Shown here piece after piece: positions 48,331 to 58,772 of a stretch of 64,000 nt of DNA. The DNA is from Trematomus loennbergii (Eukaryota > Chordata > Actinopteri > Perciformes > Nototheniidae). Under the pieces are notes generated by a model. That model was not told the DNA's origin, did no database searches, and saw only the letters and a list, made by a program, of their open reading frames with translations. The stretch is taken from positions 30,105,154-30,169,153 of the forward strand of contig JAAOOA010000127.1 in NCBI GenBank assembly GCA_012861695.1, given 5' to 3'. Every line of letters starts with the position of its first letter. The first letter of the stretch is position 1. Made by a program: the position numbers and the translations under genes.

Positions 48331-49016
48331 GGTGAAGCGACTGTGGCTGTGAGCAGAGGTGGGAAGTAGTGGAGTACAAATACTTCGTTACTGTACTTCA
48401 GTACATTTTTCTGGTATCAGTACTTTACTCCACTACTTTTTTTTCTGACGACTTTTTACTTTGACTTCTTACATTTCTAACACAAACACCTGTACTTTCT
48501 ACTTCTTACATTTTGAACCCAAATACCTGTACTTTCTACTTCTTACATTTTGAACCCAAATACCTGTACTTTCTACTTCTTACATTTTGAACACAAACAC
48601 CTGTACTTTCTACTTCTTACATTTTCCAAACAGGCTGGTTACTTTAGTTTGAATGTGTGTGAATGAACTTCTACTTTTACCAGAGTATTTTTAAACACGT
48701 GTATCTGTACTTCTACTTGAGTAAAGGTGTGTGTACTTTTGCCATCTCTGGCTGTGAGGGGGTGCGGTCGTCTTTTAATCAGAAGGTTGTGGGTTCAATT
48801 CCATGTTGATCTATCCTTGGGCAAGATACTTAACCCCGAGTTGTTTCGATGGCATGGGCAACCGTGTGTGAATGTGTGTTAGTGTTCTATCTAGAGCAAG
48901 TTGCACATTGCTCATTATGAATTGGGTGTGAATTGGTGAATGATGAATTGTAAATGTAAGCACTTTGAGGGGTTGTAAAGACTGGATAAAGTGCTATATA
49001 AATACAGTCAATTTAA
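48331..49016 (+). repeat. tRNA-derived SINE split by a hAT
   Basis: The head GGTGAAGCGACTGTGGCTGT (A-box region) lies before the hAT. The rest resumes at 48751, with B box GGTTCAATTCC (48792-48802), CTTGGGCAAGATACTTAACC and tail AAGTGCTATATAAATACAGT. It directly follows the LINE tail. Confidence 0.85.
48354..48750 (-). mobile_element. hAT-type non-autonomous element, copy C, internally deleted
   Basis: 397 bp, ends CAGAGGTGGGAAG and CTTTTGCCATCTCTG. Perfect 8-bp TSD GCTGTGAG at 48346-48353 and 48751-48758. Four units of the 36-bp internal repeat. About 480 bp of family sequence is deleted near 48660. Confidence 0.95.
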
Positions 49017-50357
49017 TAAGTGGAATTTTAAAGTTTATCCTTGAATCTAATGAAAGCCAAATCAAAATTGCAAGGAAATGCAATTATATTACGTCATATA
49101 TATTATGGTTATGTGATCGCTCTCATGTGTTCGGGTTCATCTCTAAACGTTGGGTAACAGGCAGGTAAACAAAGAGTTGCAGTAATACATTCTGGGAAAA
49201 GTAAAAAGATCTTCTCCATGTCAGAAGATTCGGAAAAAAACAAAATTGTTTAACCATTCTAATCTGATAATGACCACTTACTTACTTACGTTGCTTGGCA
49301 CACATTGTTTGCTCTGAATTGTTTGGTTTTTCCTGGAACAGAGCAGTTTGGGGCAAAATGGGCACGGCAGGCCTAGGAACAGGGATTTAAACATATATGA
49401 AAAACTTGGTGTGTATCTTGAGTGAGATTGAGAGACAAAAATGTGTATGAGAGCATCTTTTTGTCAGAAGTAGCATTACAGCTTTAAGTGCAGCTGTGCA
49501 GTGTGTACAGTGTTTTATTGGGTAATATACACAGATAAGGTCACACACACTATTTTATGAACATATAAGTTCACCTGCTGTATAGATTCACACTTAGTTT
49601 TAGCCTACATAATAGAGCAGCTTACAGAGACATAACAGCTCATCCACTCGAAAAAAAATTAAGAATTATGTAAAAAGTCACGAAAATACCCAAATATGAG
49701 ACCAGGTATGGGAGAGTTACTTAGAAAAAGTATACCGTAACAATTACTAGTTACCCGTAAAAAAATGTAATCAGTTACCTAATCTGCGTATTAAATTATA
49801 AAAGTAATGCAACCTGATTATTTTCCGTTATTTATGGATTATCTCAAAATCAAATGCAATGAAAACAAATACAACCATATATATATATATGGTTGTATTT
49901 GTATTAAGATGTTCATTAAAAAGTCCAAATTTTTAACAAATTTAGATTTTTGTTAAAAAGTTAGAATTATGAATGAAGTCGAAAAAACTGAAATTTGGAA
50001 AAAAATCTGAATTTGGAAAATTTTGAAAGAAATGTCATAAGAAAAAAAGAAAAAAAAAGATTCTGAGAATTGTTAAAAGAAGATGATTAGGGCCACGTGT
50101 AAAAACAAAAAGCTCCCATAAAGCAGATTCAGGCAGTAGGTGTATAGATTCACAAATCTTAAAGTATTATCCTACAGAACAGAACAGCTTACAGAGAAGA
50201 GATAACATCTGATCCTTTGCAACAAACACTATATGCTCATTTTTTGCTTTTTGGTAACATTGTAATCCTGCAAATAATCCCCAAATATTAGTCCGATGAC
50301 GTCTTATTTTTGTGTCCTGATTACGTAATCCTGTTACATGTACATGACCTAAACCCG
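49017..50357. other. mostly unassigned; palindrome and a possible old duplication
   Basis: AATACAACCATATATATATA and its inverse form a palindrome at about 49870-49902. About 49573-49640 and 50139-50217 share GTATAGATTCACA and CAGCTTACAGAGA blocks in the same order, suggesting a diverged local duplication. No coding feature. Confidence 0.45.
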
Positions 50358-50365
50358 TTCCTGTG

Positions 50366-50973
50366 CAGAGATGGCAAAAGTACACACATCCTTTACTCAA
50401 GTAGAAGTACAGATACTCGTGTTTAAACAGACTCTGGTAAAAGTAGAAGTACTGACTAAACTTCTTTGCTCAAGTAAAAGTAAAGAGGGCTTTGAAATGT
50501 ACTTAAGTAAAAAGTACCCATAACTAGCAGCTGTTTTAAAGAGTACCTGACCTCCCTTTATATTAATAGAACAATAATGTCATTGTTAGCTAATGAATGT
50601 TTCCATGCTGAACAACGGCAACATGACAACGTTTCCATTGGTCCCTCTTCTTTAGAGAAGACCAGGAAATGATGGATACACGGATCGTGTTCAAATCAAT
50701 AGGCACGCAATGACTCTAAATAATAATGATCACGCCACCAAACACACATTCAAACTAAGGAACCAGCCTGTTTGGAAAATGTAAGAAGTAGAAAGTACAG
50801 GTATTTGGGTTCAAAATGTAAGAAGTAGAAAGTACAGGTATTTGTGTTCAAAATGTAAGAAGTCAAAGTAAAAAGTCATCAGAAAAGTAAGTAGTGGATT
50901 AAAGTACTGATACCAGAAAAATGTACTTAAGTACAGTAACAAAGTATTTGTACTCCATTACTTCCCACCTCTG
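50366..50973 (+). mobile_element. hAT-type non-autonomous element, copy D
   Basis: 608 bp with both ends, CAGAGATGGCAAAAG and CTTCCCACCTCTG. Flanks TTCCTGTG and CTCCTGTG match at 7 of 8. Two units of the 36-bp repeat. It serves as the empty site for the insertion in copy A. Confidence 0.92.
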
Positions 50974-50981
50974 CTCCTGTG

Positions 50982-51545
50982 TCTTGCTTCACGTCTGCTG
51001 ATACAAGTCAAGTGGGTTTTCCCAGAAGCTATAAACAACTTGTGTCAGAATCAGAAAACCTGCAGGCAAAGCAAACGTCAGAAAGAACCGAGGCCTCTAA
51101 TTGCTGTCTTGTTAGAAGCTCAACATTTGACAGGCACATAGCTAAAAGCAATCTGTTGAAGATCTTAAACAAATACCACACGCCTAGTTATTAAAACCCT
51201 GAAATAATATGCAAATCCATTGTTACTCACTAAATGCTATCTTCTACGCTTATTTTCGAGAGCTCCATAGTGCAACTGGAGGCTAAACGTGTCAGTTTGA
51301 GGATTCATTGTTCGTTAAGACACGCCTCTCTTCCCTTGAAGCTACTTCTATCCATCTCTGTCTGTCATCAGCTGCAGGTGAAGCAGAAAGAGATCAGATG
51401 CCAGATTGCACGCACCACCCTGCAGGAAGTTGCTTTCCATGGAATTTCTTTCAAGGGGAAAGGTGTCTGGAGGTGTGTGACCTGTGTGAAAAATAGTGAT
51501 GGTAATCAACACTGAGATCCTGGTGTTTTCTCACAACAATGTATA
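50982..51545. other. no recognised feature
   Basis: Overlapping open frames (51234-51515 and 51308-51496) without known motifs. Confidence 0.4.
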
Positions 51546-52113
51546 GATTACAGCAGTGGTTCCCAAACTTTTTGTGCCCAAGGCACACCAAAGGACAAGT
51601 AAAAATCTCAAGGCACACCTATTGTGCAAAATAGCCCTTATAACACGTGTTATCACTCATATCATGTAAAATATCTGTAAATGTCCCTTTGGTGGTCGGC
51701 TCCCATCTCGGCGCACAGCTGGGAGAAGAGGCGATATTTCAGGGGCCTTGATTTGATGTAATTCACCATCTGCACAGCCTGATTCAGCACCTCAGTCAAC
51801 ATGGTTTTGGCAACTAATGCCTCTCTATGCAAAATGCAGTGGTTTGTCACGATATGTGGGTTTTGTGCTCTCACCTTAGCAATAAATCCTTTCACTCTCC
51901 CCGTCATGCTTGCCGCACCATCTGTGCAAAGACTGACGCACATGTTCCAGGTCAGACTGTTCTCTTTTAAATAGTTATTAGTTACCCTGAATATTTCTTC
52001 TCCCGTAGTATGGCTTTCCATTTCTTTGCAAAAGAAAAACGTCTCTTTGATAGAGTCAGCATCAACATATCTGACGTTTGCCAGAAGTTGGGCAGCCCCA
52101 CTTATGTCAGTAG

Positions 52114-53624
52114 CAGGGATGCAAACTCATCAGGTATGAAAAAGGTGACAAGGATCCGAGCCCCCGAAATATCGGCTTTAAAATGAGGAATAACAGAGGA
52201 TTTTAGCAGTCAGAACAACTGAAGCAGTTAATAATAACAGAAACGCCAAAGAGTCACATCTAATAGAAATATATAAAAGCATTTATTTTAATTGTGTAGC
52301 AGTCAGTTTATAATTTTGGCAGCACTGTTGAGCATTTTGAAAATGTATTTTCATGCCTCTGTGCAAGGCTTAGTCTTTCTATCTGTATAGCCACTGGTGT
52401 AAAGTAACTAAGTTCATAAACTCAAGTACTATACTTGGGTACAATTTTGAGATACTTGTACTTTATTTAAGTATTTCAATGTTTTGCTACTTTGTTCTTC
52501 TTCTCCTCTACAGTTCAGAGGTAAATGGTGTACTTTTCCTCCACTACATCCCTTTAGTTACTTTACAGATGTGGATGAATGATGTGAAATATAATCAAGT
52601 GTTAAATCAGACTTTAGTTCCACCTGGAGTAAATTCACAAGCTACCTGCAGTATACAAAGTCATTCAAACTAGCTGCACCTTTACCAGCTTTGAGAACAC
52701 TTTAATGATCAATCATTATAAAACATATCATATATATTATTCTGAAATGGACCAATCTGCACAATGACTACTTTTACTGTGCTACTTTCACTATATTTTG
52801 ATGATAATACTTTTCTACTTTTACTTGAGGAACATTTTGAATGCAGGACTTTTACTGTAACAGAGTATTCCTACACTCTGGTACTTCTACTTTTACTCAA
52901 GTACAAGATCTGAGTACTTCTACTTTTACTCAAGTACAAGATCTGAGTACTTCTACTTTTACTCAAGTACAAGATCTGAGTACTTCTACTTTTACTCAAG
53001 TACAAGATCTGAGTACTTCTACTTTTACTAAGTACAAGACCTGAGTACTTCTACTTTTACTCAAGTACAAGATCTGATCTTCTACTTTACTCAAGTACAA
53101 GATCTATACTTATACCACCTCCGTTTAAGCCTATGAAAAAAAGCTAACGTTAGCAGATAGTGACAATGTATGCTAGTTAGCTAGCTCAACGATTCATTAA
53201 ATAATATTGCGACAGAAAACTTTTCAGTGCACATCACGCTCTGCCGCTCCGACAGGGAGCTCTGCTCTGAACACCTGAACGGCCCGTTCTAACAGCTGTT
53301 CACCAGCGGTCCAGTCTGTGCCACAGTGACTCCGGACCGCACAGTTAATATTAACGAACGCACCGTAGGTAATGTAGCTGCTGAAGCTAGACCCTCATCC
53401 GGAGCAGCAGAGCCTTATTATACATCCATGAGCAGAGCGACAGAAAGAACACCATGCGTGTCATGATGGCACATAACAGCTCGCGGCCGCAGATTACTCC
53501 GGGTCCCAGACCCCCCCCATACCCCAAAAATATTTTTATTGCAGATCTACATGAATCACACAAACGACCTATTTTGGATTAAAAACGGCAAATTTCGCCG
53601 AAAGGTGACGAGTTTGCATCCCTG
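52114..53624. mobile_element. TIR element with 6-bp TSD, nested in the hAT transposase
   Basis: Ends CAGGGATGCAAACTCATCA and (inverted) CAGGGATGCAAACTCGTCA. Perfect 6-bp TSD CAGTAG at 52108-52113 and 53625-53630. Joining the flanks restores the transposase reading order. It contains a third element at about 52392-53122. The superfamily is unknown to me. Confidence 0.88.
52392..53122. mobile_element. hAT-like non-autonomous element with 33-bp minisatellite, innermost
   Basis: The left end CACTGGTGTAAAGTAACT and right end (inverse) GGAGGTGGTATAAGTA resemble Tol2-like hAT termini (CAGAGGTGTAAA). It contains seven units of a repeat on ACTCAAGTACAAGATCTGAG at about 52890-53105. The TSD is too eroded to call, so the boundaries are approximate. 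Confidence 0.7.
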
Positions 53625-54249
53625 CAGTAGATTCGTCTATTTGTAGGGAAAATCTGCCGCTCGCCTGCAGTGATTCATGATACTGTCTGCTGACAGTTTT
53701 TTTCCTCTTTTCTTTCGGTGGTGGGTTGTCGGCAGTCTCTGCACTGGTGGTTGGTGGTTTGCTCCGCACAAGAAAGCGCTCCATTTTCCTCTTGCGTGTT
53801 TCTCTGTTTTAATGTTGTCCTTCAGCCTTCGATGTGTCACGGTCTTATAATTCCCACCTGCAACTGCGTTAACAGCGAAATATGGGGTTCTGTGAGGATT
53901 TTTTTTAAAAGAATTGTTTTTAGGTATAGAGTTTGCCTCTGTATTATGAAATGAGTGCATACAAAGTACTGATATAGTAAATTAAAAAATAATTATTTTT
54001 GTGTAGTTGTATATTGCAATAATAACGTATGGTTGTCACAAAATCCCACGGCACACCCGGACTTGCCTCACGGCACACCAGTGTGCCGCGGCACAACGTT
54101 TGGGAACCACTGGATTAGAGCATCACATTTCTCTTTATTGCACTTATTGCAGATTTACATAAAAAGAGCACTGCTTTTACATCCATGGAGTTCTACACTC
54201 CTGCTAATGTAACAATTGTTTATTATTAATTACACAATATTGATAAAAT

Positions 54250-54449
54250 GACTCACAAATCGTTATGACATCATAAAGTGGCCAAAATCTGATCAGCTCA
54301 TTTTCAGACAGGTTTTTATATAAATGGATCAGGACAAAAAGAGAGAGAATCTTTTTTCCTGAAACTTTCAGAATCTCTTTACACAGAGGGGACACATGTT
54401 GATGTAGAGGAGACAGGAAAAATGAAGGATTTTGCACAATAGGTGACCT
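54250..54449. mobile_element. TTAA-type family 3, right-end fragment
   Basis: Matches 13030-13224 (TAAAGTGGCCAAAATCTGAT block) to the terminus CACAATAGGTGACCT followed by TTAA at 54450-54453. The left part is missing. Confidence 0.8.
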
Positions 54450-54599
54450 TTAAATACACTGTCACAACCTTTGACACTTTTGGGCGCTCTACCTCTGTAA
54501 GAATGGAGCTAATCAAAATAACCAAACACTGCTTTCCAGCAGCACCTCGATTTCACAAACGGTCCATCTGATGCCAGTGTTCACGCCAACGCTCGGAGC

Positions 54600-55035
54600 C
54601 CATGTCATGCTTTCCGGTTATTACCCGTCCCCTTGTGTGTTATGAAGGTTTTTATGCATGTAAACGGTGTGCAGAGTCAAAACCCTCAAAGTACACCTGT
54701 AGCGAGTAAAACTCTAACACAGAAAATACCTCCCCAAAACGCCTCGTTGGAGATACGTCATTGTCCATTTGATTCTTCCATTTCGTTCCGGGTACGGCAT
54801 GATGTCAAGCCGTACCCGGAACGAAATGGACCAATCCGTGGAGCCGTTACGTTACGTCCGCGGAGCCGTTACGTTAAGCCCCCGCTGATTGGTCCAAATT
54901 GACCAATCCACGGACTTCCTCACACACACATCTGTGTGCAGGGAGCAGGCAGCTCAGCTGATTTCTCCTCCCTGGCTGCAGGCTGATAACAGACAGTTGG
55001 GATCACGGCGAAATTCTCTCTGCAGACCCATTCTC
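54600..55035. mobile_element. TTAA-type family 2, truncated copy
   Basis: It begins ATGTCATGCTTTCCGG and follows the 58773 element inverted up to TGCAGACCCATTCTCA, then stops. Neither TTAA end remains intact. It contains an almost perfect palindrome at about 54777-54830. Confidence 0.82.
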
Positions 55036-55089
55036 AAAAAGCCTGCAGCAGATCGCCAGGCCAACAGCAGCACATCACGCTGCATGAAA

Positions 55090-55235
55090 GGCACATTGTG
55101 ACAGCTGTGGCTTCGGCTCGCAGGGCGAGTTCAGCCTTTGATTGCTCCTGTGGGGATTGCCCACAGTATTGAGTATGTAAGTCGCTTTGGATAAAAGCGT
55201 CTAACAAGTGACATGTAATGTAAATATAGATCTTA
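55090..55235 (+). repeat. retroelement 3' tail (SINE/LINE-like)
   Basis: AAGTCGCTTTGGATAAAAGC then GTCTAACAAGTGACATGTAA is a common fish SINE/LINE tail pattern. It abuts the truncated family 2 element. Confidence 0.6.
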
Positions 55236-55269
55236 TCATCTTGATTTCATTGTATGATGTTTTATATTT

Positions 55270-55450
55270 CAACGGGACTTTTTATGCTCATTTTCATATT
55301 TGTATTTTTTTTGCTTCCGATACATTTTGACATGCTTTAATGTTCAAAAAGGTCTTTATTTTTCTCATACTGTCTATGCAGGCCATTTACATGCACATAC
55401 TGTACAAGTATATACCACACTACAAGAAAAGGAAACCCCCACAAAGGGTG
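55270..55450. mobile_element. TTAA-type family 4 fragment
   Basis: It shares ACATGCTTTAATGTTC, TTTATTTTTCTCATACTG and ACCACACTACAAGAAAAGGA with the 16867 element, in the same order. The ends are lost. Confidence 0.62.
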
Positions 55451-55455
55451 TCGAT

Positions 55456-55974
55456 TATCATCTGGCCGGGGACAACAGCTGGAAATTAGCAATGTTGGCT
55501 AAAGCTGCCCCATTTATTATTTTTTGCGACAGTTGATCAATGGGGACTGTCCACGACACTATACACACATAAACTAAACTCAAATCATTACATGTCAATA
55601 TATTATTAAGTCTGTGGAATACGATTTGTAGGATGGGATATCTCTACAGCTCCACAATACTTCATTTCAAATGGTATTTAACAAATATTGTGCTTCCTGC
55701 TATTTTAATATTGCACTAGTCTATATTGGACATCATATTGTATATCAAGCAGCCCTACTGCATTGAAGTCCATGGTCATACAGGGACAGGGTCTAATTGT
55801 ACTCACTGATTCATTAACCCCAATACATATAATTGTTTTATTATGAAAGATGTCTGTTTATTCCTCAGCGATAACAGCACTTGTTGAATGTAAAAGAGCT
55901 AGTCACACATCTAAAGAAAAGATAAGTATAATAAAGTCATTAGTAAGATAGAGAGACAATGCTAGGACAAATTG
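55456..55974. other. no recognised feature
   Basis: Non-coding AT-rich sequence. Confidence 0.4.
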
Positions 55975-56257
55975 ACAATAACAGAGCACACACAGTGACA
56001 TGTGTTCTCTGCTTTGAACCCATCCTAGTACCAGGAGTCTAGTACTAGGAGCAGTGGGCAGCTATTGTACAGCGCCCGGGAGCAATGGGAGTGGGGGTGT
56101 CCGGTGCCTTGCTCAAGGGCACCACGGCAGGGCAGGAGGTGAACTGGGACCTCTCCAAGTAGCAGTCCACACTCCATATTAAGGTCTGGTTGGGGACTTG
56201 AACCAGCGACCCTACGGCTCACAGTCCAAGCCCCTACTGACTGAGCCACTGCCGCAC
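55975..56257 (-). repeat. tRNA-derived SINE, reverse orientation
   Basis: On the minus strand the head is GCGGCAGTGGCTCAGTCAGT (A box), followed by B box GGTTCAAGTCC (complement of 56194-56204), GTGCCCTTGAGCAAGGCACC and an AT-rich tail. Classic head and body order of fish tRNA SINEs. The tail boundary is approximate. Confidence 0.87.
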
Positions 56258-57168
56258 ACTGATGACATAAGACATGTATAAACATGAGGATTGTGTGTTA
56301 AAGTTACAGTAATTGATGAGATATTAGTGAATGAAATGAGATGTATAGATAAATAAAATTGAAGCACTATAATCGAATATGAGAAAAGAGGATTGTGTTG
56401 ATTCAATAGCTGTGAATGACATGTGGTGCTCACACACAGAATCATTTACACCTGTTTCTTAGGCTTCATGATGTAGATTACGATTGCTCTATGATGCACT
56501 AATGCAGATTTCTTTATTTTCCAGGGACAACTAACATTGATGAACACTGTAAATGTGCCAGTGTCATTTTCAAATGTTGACTGTTCACCCTTATTTTAAA
56601 TAGGCCATCAAAGCAACAATTGAACCACACAGCATTATACAAGTAGAACAGGAACACGAACAGCTGAACGGAACACAAAGCGATTAAGAGTCGAGCAGCA
56701 TCTGGGGGCTGAGCATGCATCATTGTCAGCTTTACAACTTTGATTTACACCCGTGTATTTGGCAACATGATAGTGCTGTGTGTGTATGTGACTCTACTTT
56801 CTCATTACAGGTGAGTGGCAGCGAGCCAACGGTAATACGCGGTGATTCACACAGCTTTGTTTTTTATGCCAATCAAAACATTTTTAACTGATGGGTATCG
56901 GTTGTGTTGAGATATTGATTCAGATCCCATCTTTTTTTATTCCAGCTCGCATGCAACATCATTCCAACAAGCTGCCGACTGTTTATTTAAGATATTTACC
57001 TTGATTTACCTGCTTTTAGTAGACATCTATGGACAGCTGTGAAAAGACACGATAATATATCAGTCCAATCTGTTCAAATGATATACGGATGCTGAAAATA
57101 AAAACTCAATGAGCTACATTTCATTCAGGTTACTCGGGCAAAGGCTGCACAAACACTGGAGGATCCTT
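56258..57168. other. no recognised feature
   Basis: Non-coding sequence between the SINE and a family 4 end. Confidence 0.4.
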
Positions 57169-57172
57169 TTAA

Positions 57173-57320
57173 AGGGAAAGAGACCTATTATGATGCTTTT
57201 TTGGGTTTTCCCTCTTCTGTAGTGTGTTCTATGTTTGTGTCTGAAAAGGCTATACGCTGTGTTTCTCTCCAAACACGCCTGCCTGAAACGCCTCAATTGA
57301 ACTCCTTTGTTTACTTACCA
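57173..57320. mobile_element. TTAA-type family 4, one end only
   Basis: TTAA 57169-57172 is followed by AGGGAAAGAGACCTATTATG. It then matches the 16867 element inverted (TGTAGTGTGTT, GAAACGCCTC and ACTCCTTTGTTTA blocks). The other end was not found. Confidence 0.65.
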
Positions 57321-57432
57321 TGACACAGAAATAATTATGTTTGAGTCAGTGTTTATTTCAGTTACCTGTCTGTCAAACTTCATGTGTACTCCTCTGTTTG
57401 AAAACATTTGTTTTGATAAGGAAGCAGACCAG

Positions 57433-58542
57433 AGGCCTGTACTACGAAGCCTGTACTACGAAGCTGGATTTTCGCTTAGCCGGCTGACTTCAGGGAAAAC
57501 TTGGGCTTTCCGGTCCTACGACGCTGGTTCTCTTTTTAGCGGGCTAGATCTCCATGGTAACTTATGCTGAGCGCCTAACCTCCTCGGGAGGAGGTTAGGT
57601 TGCAGGCTAAGAGATCAACTCAGTGAAAGCACCGCCTGCTGACCAATCAGAGCTCCGTGTACGGAGTTTAAAGCGATCAATTCATATTACAGGATAGAGG
57701 ATACAGAAAAACTGCTGTTGCAGGAAAGACGGTCGGCAAAAATCAACTGACTGTGTGAACGTGAAAATTCATAGAATTTCATAGAACCTCCCATCTTCAG
57801 AGCAATCTGACTATTATAACATTAGCGTTAAGAAAGCTTACTTAAATATCTGCCACGACATAAGTAACCGGATCAGAGTAACATTAAGTACAGTCCGCGG
57901 CACTGTGAGTGTAGACGTCGATGTGTCCCATTATCATTCATATCACATCACATCATAATGTATCATATATTTCCTTATCTGAGTCAGCTTCTTGAGCCGT
58001 ATCTGGCCGTGCAACACTCACAGTGTCACATACTGGATGCAGAAGTATTATTTTAAGCAACACATTAAGTTGACGAAACACTCGAGTCAAATGTAATTAA
58101 AGTCAGATCCACTCGTGTCTTGGACGGGGCAGTGATTTCATAAACCTGTTAATGTACGCATTCAAACGCTTTTTCTTTTACCAGCTGTATTCACCTTGCA
58201 GGTGCAGCTATGTGGCTTTTATCCTGGATAAAGTGTTTAAGTCATGGATGTTTAAAGTTTAACTTCTTCATTTGACTAATATTAAAGTTCACTTTTCATT
58301 CAGGAAGTATGACGCTGCGCTGTCAGTACGCTTCTCCATGTTTGTGATTGGTCGAATGCTCCAAATACCACCCCTTTCATGTGAACGCGCACCTAACTAG
58401 ATAGGACACGGCTGGCTTGAGCGATCCACTTGATAACCAGCGTCGTAGTACAGTTTAGCCAGAGCGCGTATGTTTTGGATTGGGCCAACCGGCTAACTCA
58501 AACATATCCAGGTTAGGAAATCCGGCTTCGTAGTACAGGCCT
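57433..58542. mobile_element. TIR DNA transposon (AGGCCTGTACTACGAAGC ends), copy 1
   Basis: 1110 bp. Ends AGGCCTGTACTACGAAGC and the inverse GCTTCGTAGTACAGGCCT. Flanks CAGACCAG (57425-57432) and CAGACCAC (58543-58550) match at 7 of 8. The first 14 bases of the TIR interior (CTGTACTACGAAGC) are tandemly duplicated. No transposase frame. An 8-bp TSD fits hAT, but the TIR is unlike the other hATs here. Confidence 0.88.
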
Positions 58543-58550
58543 CAGACCAC

Positions 58551-58768
58551 AACAATTTATTAAAAAAATGATCACTGGTCTGGTTTCCAATTAACCAAAC
58601 TACAGGTGTGAAAGCACTACTCTGATAACACACACACGGGGAGCCAAAACTTGTTCATGAAACTTTATTGAAAACAAAACCCAGCTTACTGTGGATTCTG
58701 ATTCTTAAAACAGATGTTGTCACAGTTTGTTATTGGACTTTTTTATTTTTGCAAACTAAATTCACCTT
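58551..58768. other. no recognised feature
   Basis: Short non-coding gap between two DNA elements. Confidence 0.4.
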
Positions 58769-58772
58769 TTAA

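Larger units (their letters stand above)
51662..53784 (-). pseudogene. ZBED5-like hAT transposase, deleted and interrupted
   Basis: The N-terminal part (53784-53631) reads MERFLVRSKPPT, then KRKKTVSRQYHES, then SLQIDEST, where the nested element interrupts. Coding resumes at 52107 with DISGAAQLLANVRYVDADSI and continues through CTDGAASMTGRVKGF, HCILHREALVAK and RLFSQLCAEMGADH to a stop near 51662. The order and the LDEST and CTDGAxSM motifs are those of the ZBED5/FAM200-type hAT transposase core. The BED finger with the region after it, and the C-terminal dimerisation domain, are absent, so the protein would be inactive even without the insertion. Confidence 0.9.
51554..54112 (-). mobile_element. 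hAT transposon (ZBED5-like transposase), outer element of a triple nest
   Basis: Ends CAGTGGTTCCCAAACTTT and GTTTGGGAACCACTG. Flanks GATTACAG (51546-51553) and GATTAGAG (54113-54120) match at 7 of 8. The minus strand carries a decayed transposase. The interior is occupied at 52114-53624 by a second element that contains a third. Confidence 0.93.

Noticed and set aside
48792..48802. Possible functional tRNA gene (B-box-like sequence)
   Set aside because: No cloverleaf is possible, and it is followed by a SINE body and tail. The same applies at 39244 and 56194.
52841..53044. Repetitive protein with STSTFTQVQDL units
   Set aside because: It is the translation of a 33-bp minisatellite inside a non-autonomous element.
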